A DNA stretch of 64,000 nucleotides, from assembly GCF_002878395.1 (NCBI RefSeq), contig NW_025850363.1, positions 385,325-449,324 of the forward strand. Reading direction: 5' to 3'. The notes below the pieces were generated by a model. It was given only the letters and a program-made list of their open reading frames with translations. It had not been told where the DNA came from and searched no databases. Positions 57,415 through 64,000 of this stretch are shown one piece after another (within the stretch, counting starts at the first letter, position 1; every line of letters starts with the position of its first letter). A program made the translations under genes and the position numbers. This DNA comes from Capsicum annuum. Taxonomy: Eukaryota; Streptophyta; Magnoliopsida; Solanales; Solanaceae.

Positions 57415-58500
57415 CTAGTCCTTTGGAGTGATATACAGTTTCACACATTGCCCATTCACCTTGAAGACACTATCGTCTTCATTTTCAAGTTCCACTACTC
57501 CAAATGAGTAGACTTGACACACTTTAAATGGGCCAGACAATTTGGATTTAAGCTTACCTAGAAATAGTTTGAGTTTGGAGTTGAATAGAAACACCAAGTC
57601 ACCTTTCTGAAACTCCTTCTTTTCAATTCTACGATCATGGTATTTCTTCATTCATTCCTTGTATAGGTCGGCTCTCTCATAAGCTCCAAGATGGAACTTA
57701 TCCATCTCACTAAGCTGCCCCAGTCTTGTATTTGCTACTTCATTCCAGTTCAGATTTAAACGCTTCAGTGCCCACAGTGCTTTATGCTCTAGCTCAATTG
57801 GCAAATGGCATGCCTTGCCATAAATTAATTGGTAAGGATACATACCAATAGGTGTCTTGAAATTTGTTCGATATGCCCATAATGCATCGTCCAGCTTCCT
57901 AGACCAATCCGTCCTGCTAGCATTCACAGTCTTGGCAAGGATAGACTTGATTTTCTGATTGGAAATCTTTACTTGCCCACTTGTTTACGGGTGATATGGC
58001 GTAGCTACCTTATGCTTCTTAACCCCATATTTTATGATTGTGGCTTGGAACACCTTGCTGCAAAAGTGCAATCCTCCATTGCTTATGATGGTACGTGGTA
58101 CCCCCAAATGAGAGAAGATATTTCTCTTTAAAAATGCAACAACCTGCTTTCCATCATTATCCGCCAGAGGTATAGCCTCAACCCATTTTGACACGTAGTC
58201 AATAGCAATAAGTATGTACTTCATTCCAAATAAGCTCACAAAAGGCCCCATGAATTCTATGCCCCACAAATCAAATAATTTTACCTCCAGCATTTTAAAC
58301 ATTGGCATCTTATATTGCTTTGGAATGGACCCTTGCCTTTGATATCGGTCACATCCCTTCACGAACTCATAGGCATTCTTGAACAAAGAGGACCAATAGT
58401 AGCCACTCTGAAGCACTTTCTTTGTAGTCCGATCACCAGTGTGGTGACCTCCAATTGGGGAAGCATGGCTTGCTTCTAATATACTCAGCATTTCTACTTC
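57415..58500 (-). pseudogene. F integrase
   Basis: Frames 58491-57985, 57927-57652 and 57651-57415 follow each other. The zinc finger has GGHHTGDRT but CDRYQRQG, where the second Cys of C-x-x-C is Tyr. The core reads FDLWGIEFMGPF (Glu for the first catalytic Asp), TIISNGGLHF (Asn for the second) and, near 57955, [11 protein letters not shown] (Lys for the Glu). Later [20 protein letters not shown] and [20 protein letters not shown] match the Athila integrase end, then a GPFKV module. All three catalytic acids are changed, so this copy is inactive. Confidence 0.88.
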
Positions 58501-58533
58501 TGGGAAGCACCGTCAAATAATACCATCTGAACA

Positions 58534-59424
58534 TCACAGAAAAACACACGGCTCATCCCAGAAGTAATGGGTCACATCATGAAGGAACTTTTTCCTTTGA
58601 TAAAAGGAAAGATTTTCTGGTATTACCTCACTTACCACATAATTCGCGAAGTTAGCATACCAAGGTACTTTTTCGAGCACTGCAGCCAATACTTTCTCAT
58701 TAAGAAAGGAATTATCAATCTCAAGCTCGTCTTTTACTGCTTGCTCACCTTCAAGTCTGGATAAGTGATCATCCACTTGATTCTCACATCCCTTATAATC
58801 CTTGACCTTGAAGTCAAATTCTTGAAGTAGTAATACCTACCGGATCAATCTTGGTTTAGAATCCTTCTTCTCCATTAGGTACCTCAAGAAAGCATGGTCA
58901 GTGTGTACCACCACTTTAGTACCTAGCAAATATGCCCAAAACTTCTCAAAAGTATACATCACTGCTAGAAGTTCCTGCTCTATGACAGTGTAGTTTTTCT
59001 GAGCTCCATTCAGTGCTTTGCTGGTATAATAAACTGAATGAAATAATTTTACTTTCTTTTGCCCCAACATAGCTCCAAGGGCAACACCGCTTGCATCACA
59101 CATTATCTCAAATAGTTTTGACCAGTCCAGTGCAATAATGATAGAGGCCTCAACCAGCTTCCTCTTAAGGAATTCAAATTCCTTAATGCAATCAGCATCA
59201 AAAAAGAACTTAGTTTCCTTCTCTAAAAGTTTGCACAGTGGATTTGCAATTTTAAAGAAGTCTTTTATAAACCTCCGGTAAAAACCAATGTGTCCAAGGA
59301 AGCTATGCACACCTTTTACTGAGATGGGAGGTGGTAGCTTCTTAATAACCTCTACCTTGGCTCGATCGACCTCTATCCCTTTTGCTGAAATTTTATGCTC
59401 TAGAACAATGTCCTCCTTCACCAT
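58534..59424 (-). pseudogene. F RNase H
   Basis: The frame 59424-58837 begins in the RT thumb ([19 protein letters not shown], then [19 protein letters not shown]) and continues through RNase [58 protein letters not shown]. The frame 58776-58534 holds DDHLSRLEGEQ, the last acidic motif, and the spacer to integrase. The D, E, D and D residues are all present, unlike D and E elements. A stop near 58837 separates the two frames. Confidence 0.88.
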
Positions 59425-60555
59425 GAAGTGGCATTTCTTCTAATTAAGCACAAGATTGAATTCCACACACCTCTGCAAAGCCTTACTCAAGTTCACCAGA
59501 CATAGCTCAAATGAATCTCCAACCACAGAAAAATCATCCATGAACACCTCCAATGGTGTCCTCAACCATATTCGAGAAAATAGACATCATACACCTTTGG
59601 AAGGTAGCAGGTGCATTAAACAAGCCAAATGGCATCCGCTTGAATGCAAAAGTTTCATACGGGCATGTGAATGTCATTTTCTCCTGATCTTCAGGAGTAA
59701 TACAGATCTAATTGTATCCATAATATACATACAAAAAGCAATACCACCCCCTTCCTGCCAACGGATCAAGCATTTGATCTATGAAGGGCATTGGGAAATA
59801 GTCCTTTAAAGTCCATGAGTTTAGTGTGTGGTAGTCCATGCAAACTCTCCAACCAGTTATAGGCCTGAGGGGAATCAACTCATTCTTTTCATTTGCAATA
59901 ATAGGCATGCCCCCTTTCTTAGGCACACATTGAACCAGGCTTACCCATTTACTATCGGAAATAGGATAAACCACTCCTGCATCTAGCCACTTAATAATTT
60001 CCTTCTTAACCACCTATTTCATTAGTGGGTTAAGTCAGTGTTGATGCTCAATGGTAAGAGTACATTCTTCCTCAAGTTGTCTTTTATGAGTGCAGATGCC
60101 AGGTAGAATGCCAATAATATCAGTAATAGTCCAGCCTATTGCTCTTTTGTATCTTTAAAGCATCGAAACAAGTGCTTCCACCTGCTGCTCACCCAAGTCA
60201 GCCGCAATAATAACAGGTAGTGTATTCCCACTGCCTAGGAACACATACCTCAAATAACTGGGTAACTCTTTCAGCTCCAGGATAGGTGGTTTTTCTATAG
60301 AAGGCTTAGCAGGTGGACTAGGATAATTTTCTAAGTCCAAGTCCAACTTCTTGGGGGCATATGAATAAAACCCCATGCCTGTTAAGTCACATACAGTCTC
60401 CTCATAATCTTCTATACTATTCTGATCAAAATTCATCAGCACTGCAGCCAAGGTTTCAACAGCAAATTTCTCTTCTATCGCCACTTCCTGCTCTTCCTCA
60501 TAGTAGACATCTACAATGGAAAACACACTTATTTCTTTCTGCTGCTTCATTAATT
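59425..60555 (-). pseudogene. F protease-RT linker and reverse transcriptase
   Basis: Frame 60550-60155 is the Athila linker with SIEKPPILELKELPSYLRYV and GNTLPVIIAADL. Frame 60013-59708 has KKEIIKWLDAGVVYPISDSK, QCVPKKGGMPIIANEKNE, ITGWRVCMDYHTLNSWTLKD and MPFIDQMLDPLAGRGWYCF. Near 59640-59530, in other frames, a worn G-x-F-A-F-x-R-M-P-F-G-L region and VFMDDFSV, the catalytic Asp pair, can be read. About 45 codons between 60155 and 60013 hold stops. The polymerase would make element cDNA. Confidence 0.88.
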
Positions 60556-61600
60556 AACACACATCAAATCGCACCACTTCATAATTCAATCAAAATAAGA
60601 GCTCATTAGCTCGTAAATTAATTAGCGTACTTCCGGTTGTGAGGAAAGATCGACCCAAGATTATGGGCACCTCATAATCCAGAATAACAAAATCCGTAGA
60701 AAATATGAAACTAGCAACCTTCACCAACACATCATACAAAATACCAACAGGTCATTTGAACGACCTATCTGCCATCACAAGTCACATGTTAGTGGGTGTG
60801 GGATCTCCCAAACCCAACTTGTTGTAAACAGCTAGCGGCATCAGATTGATGCTAGCTCCCAGCTCACGTAGAGATTTTTCAAAGTAAAGAGGTCCAATAG
60901 TGCATGGGATGGTAAATTCTCCTGGATCTACCTTTTTCTGCACTAGATACCTTATGGAAATAGCACCATATGATACAAATTATCCATCTGCTCAAAACTA
61001 ACCGATCTCTTATTTGTAATGAGGTCTTTTACGAACTTTGCGTACCTAGGCATTTGATCTAATACCTCTACCAGTGGTAGATTAATCATCAACTACTTCA
61101 GCATAGCCATGAATTTACTGAACTTGATGTTATTGGCTTTCTTCTTCAACCGATGAGGAAATGGAGGAGGTGGCTTTGGAAGAGTGGTGACCACCACTTC
61201 ACCTCCTTTCCCTTATTCTTCTTTAAATCATCAGCCTGCTGACTGTTGGGTGGTGTGTCATCAATAACCTCATCCAATTTCCCAGACTTCACCAGATGAT
61301 AATCTCTACTTCTTCAACATCATCGGCTACAATATCAACTACAGGCCTACCCGCAGGAGGGCCTGCCAATACCTTACCACTTCTAGTAGTGATAGCCATG
61401 CAAGAGCCATTATTTTGTGGGTTCTAAATGGTGTCACTTGGCAATGTTCTAGACTTTCTCTAATTCGAAGTTACGAAGAGTTGACTCATTTTTTGCTTCA
61501 ACTTCTTGATAAAGATAGAGTGTGAGTTCACCAATTGACTCATAGAAGATAAATTGCTCTTCAATGGTAGTCACTCCAGAGTTAGTATCTTCAAATCTCT
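60556..61600 (-). pseudogene. F Gag-Pro linker and aspartic protease
   Basis: Minus-strand reading gives FPHRLKKKANNIKFSKFMA (about 61150), LPLVEVLDQMPRYAKFVKDL (about 61060) and then the protease: RELGASINLMPLAVYNKLGLG (21 residues, split at M-P), [27 protein letters not shown] and FLTTGSTL (about 60640). The active-site Asp of D-L-G-A is Glu here. In-frame stops replace two residues. Family and order agree with A1 and A2. Confidence 0.82.
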
Positions 61601-61615
61601 TTAATAATTTCTCCA

Positions 61616-62965
61616 TCATATCCTCCATAGATATCTTTCCAGAGCTAGTTGTAGCACTATCTCTACTTCTGGAAGGTACATATAGTCCACTTCTATCATT
61701 CTTACCTTTCTAATTTCCTTGCTCCCTATTCTTATAACCAGCCTTATCATAGTAGTTCCGACCTTGATTTCCTTTACTATTGCTTTGGAAACCCCCTGAT
61801 TATTCAAATAGTTAGCCTCTTCTTCCGAATCAGAATTGTCTCTACCTTTAGCCGCAACAGCATTCATTTTTTCAGTCTTTGTAGATAATAGATGCTTGGT
61901 CAATAGATCCATCTATGTCTTTAAGTGTGTCATGTCTTGATCATGTTCTTTCTCTTTCTTACGTTATTCCGCAGTCATGCCAATATACACAGCAAGGCTT
62001 GCTACCACAGAATCCCTAGTTTGCCAAGCTCTGCTTTGTTTGGTCATCCGGTCAAGCATCTCCAAGGACTCCTGAAATGTGAGATCCAAAAATGATCCCC
62101 CTGTAGAATTATCAACAACTGGATTTGTAATAGAGTTCTAAGCCCGATAAAGAGTCTCCATCAGATGAATATCTATCATATTATAGTTTGGACACTGCGT
62201 CAACTTCTTTTTTAATCTCTCCAATATCTCATGAAGGGCTTCAGTTGGGAGCTGCCTAAAGTTTCTGATCTCGTCCCTTAACTGTACCCTTTTAGAAGGC
62301 AGAAAGAACCTTTCTAGGAAAGCCTCTTTCAATTACCTCCAGTTGGTTATAGAATTGGGTGTCCCCAGATAGAGACAACAGAAATAAACGCATTTGGATG
62401 GCATTATTTCCCACTCTCGGGTTATCAAAGGACTTGCAAATAGTGACAAAATTCACTAAATACATATTGGGATCATCTCCCGAGAGACCACCAACAACCC
62501 CTTTAGATGAAGGAGTTGGATCATCGTGAGATGGATGAATAATATCTCCAGTGGTACTAGCTCCGTCCATTCTATCTTCATCATTATTAAGATCAAATTG
62601 AACAGCTTGACAATTAGGTCTCGCCCCGAAAGAACGATTTCTCTTCACATTTCTGTTTATTGATGCAGCTACATTCTCTGCACGCCTTCGATTAGCAGGA
62701 TCTAACAAGTTATCATCCTTTAAATCATCATCATCGGGGTTAGGATGATGTGTTTGCTGGCCATCATTCTACTAATTTAGTTAGCTATAGCCATTACGGC
62801 TAGTCTCTCAACATCTTGGGGTTCTGTTATTCTGCCAATAAGTTGCGGTTCCAGATGTATTGGTAATAATGGTGAACCCAATCTTCGTGTACTTAGCATA
62901 CACAAAAATTCCCCTACACAAACAAAAACAACAAATGAAAGTATAATTTTGGAAAACTTGACCAA
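61616..62965 (-). pseudogene. F gag
   Basis: Frame 62965-62777 contains MLSTRRLGSPLLPI, an Athila-type start. Frame 62708-62292 has NRRRAENVAASINRN, LSGDDPNMYLVNFVTICKSF and IQMRLFLLSLSGDTQFYN, matching the Gag core with one shift. Frame 62332-62138 continues KEAFLERFFLPSKRVQLRDE and LHEILERLKKKLTQCPNYN. Frame 61912-61616 holds MDLLTKHLLSTKTEKMNAV, shared with A2. The order is complete, though split over four frames. Confidence 0.85.
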
Positions 62966-62996
62966 AGGTCAATTAATAAACACAAACTTAATGTTC

Positions 62997-63779
62997 CCAA
63001 TCTTTGATGGAAAATATGAAAAACTAATAATCACCTCCTAATCTCTAGATTCAAATCTTAATGAAAAGTAGCATAAAAATCTCAATAGAATAGAAAGTAT
63101 GAAACTAAAGACAAAAGATGCCTACTAAACCCTAATACTTAGCATTTATATGTTCCCAGCTAAAAGGATTTAAAATTCAAAATTATAAAATTCGTGTCCA
63201 AAGTGACGGCCAAATTGGTGGTCCTTCGTACGGTTGACGGTCCACTATTTGGTCTGTCGCAGAGTCCTTTAAGGGTCCAAGTTCTGGATGAACTTGGATA
63301 GCTTACTTTGTGGTCCGTCGTAAGACTGACGGTCCATCACTTGGTTCATCGCTGAGTCCTTCAGGGAGCCTGGTTCAGGATCACACTGACGGCCAAATTG
63401 GTGGTCCGTCCCAAGACTGATGGTCCGTCATTTGGTCCGTTGCTGCAAGGCCTGAAGTCTTGGATTATGTTTATACCTGACGGGCAATTTGGTGATCCAT
63501 CACAAGACTGACGGTTCGTCGTTTGGTCTATCGATGCAAGGCTGAAGTCTTGGGTTCTGTTTAGGCCTTACGGTCAAGTTGGTGATCCGTCACAAGACTG
63601 ACGGTCTACCATTTTGACCGTCAGAAGTGTTTTTCTGCCACTTCTCTGATACTTTTTATTCAGCAAGATCCTTACCTTGAAACATTAAAAACTAGCATTA
63701 AATGCAACCTAAGTTGCTTTAAATCATGCAACTTTGCCAAAAAATCGATGCAAAATATTCCGTCGAAAGCCAGACATCA
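62997..63779 (-). repeat. F 5' LTR, truncated (right copy)
   Basis: Matches 51669-52543 of the left LTR, ending with the LTR start TGATGTCTGGC on the minus strand. The inner 0.8 kb, primer site and leader are deleted; gag sequence begins at once. Confidence 0.85.
63204..63624 (-). repeat. 91-bp minisatellite in F right LTR
   Basis: About 4.6 units of the same array as 51875-52387; the total length differs by 92 bp, which is one unit. Confidence 0.88.
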
Positions 63780-63942
63780 ATCCACAAATATTCTATTTAA
63801 AGTTGATACATATAACTAATGATGATGATATATTTTGTGTTGTTGATTTAACCATCTAATAGATGAATAAAGACAAATACAATTATATTCCTCCAAAATT
63901 TGAATTGAAAATGTCTAACAAAAATATTTTATTAATGATTAA
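63780..63942. other. Short flank right of F
   Basis: AT-rich sequence with the ATCCA duplication at its left edge. Nothing else recognised. Confidence 0.5.
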
Positions 63943-64000
63943 TGTCACGATTCAAAAGTTGAGGTCACGATGGCACTTGTCTCGGTACAGCCTTGTTAAG
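63943..64000 (-). repeat. Start of another chromovirus-type LTR
   Basis: TGTCACGATTC followed by GGTCACGATGGCACTTGTCTC is the inverted form of the usual LTR end (GTGCCATCGTGACC...GTCGTGACA). The element would run off the right edge. Only 58 bp are visible. Confidence 0.5.

Larger units (their letters stand above)
50865..63779 (-). mobile_element. Element F: Athila-like element, minus strand
   Basis: Left LTR 50865-52543 and truncated right LTR 62997-63779 flank gag, protease, RT, RNase H, integrase and an env-position ORF in Athila order on the minus strand. The target duplication is GTCCA (50860-50864) and ATCCA (63780-63784). The 5' LTR has lost about 0.8 kb on its inner side together with the primer site. 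F is the only Athila-type element here with RT and integrase, and A2 belongs to the same family by gag wording, hairpins and LTR ends. Coding is interrupted throughout. Confidence 0.9.

Overview
The window is plant nuclear DNA made almost entirely of nested, decayed LTR retrotransposons of the Ty3/gypsy superfamily. I found no host gene, rRNA, tRNA gene or CRISPR array. The lineage mix (Tekay/Del-type chromoviruses and Athila-type elements), LTR termini of the form TGTCACAACC...GGGTCATGACA, and the AT-rich composition suggest a eudicot, probably Solanaceae (tomato, potato or pepper relatives), in repeat-rich heterochromatin. The host assignment is an inference from element style, not from a gene.

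Layout, outermost to innermost. Element D (Tekay-like, + strand) enters from the left of the window. Its protease fragment is at 27141-27319, its RT/RNase H/integrase at 43821-46800 and its 3' LTR at 46858-49518. Two elements sit inside D. Element A (Tekay-like, +) occupies 1-27140, with its 5' LTR off the left edge. Element C (Tekay-like, +) occupies 27325-43815. A is split by A1 (Athila-like, +, 531-16681) in gag and by A2 (Athila-like, +, 18848-24113) in RT. A1 is split in gag by B (2566-11008, - strand), a non-coding element with an initiator-Met primer site and a perfect CGCAA target duplication. C is split in its gag zinc knuckle by E (30261-38995, - strand), the best-preserved chromovirus. 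At each coding junction the interrupted gene resumes on the far side, which supports the nesting independently of the LTR pairs.

After a 1.35 kb non-coding stretch (49519-50864) comes F (50865-63779, - strand), an Athila-type element with gag, protease, RT, RNase H, integrase and a downstream env-position ORF in that order, all broken. At 63943 another minus-strand LTR appears to begin and runs off the window.

Functionally, A1 and A2 keep gag and protease but lack RT and integrase; B lacks all coding. They could only have moved using proteins from elements such as F or E. The three Athila-type elements share two conserved non-coding hairpins: one directly after the end of pol, and one about 0.7-0.8 kb upstream of the 3' LTR. 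Several LTR families also carry their own short self-complementary word repeated many times. These RNA/DNA-level patterns are the most interesting signals here. I found no clearly novel biological system beyond them.
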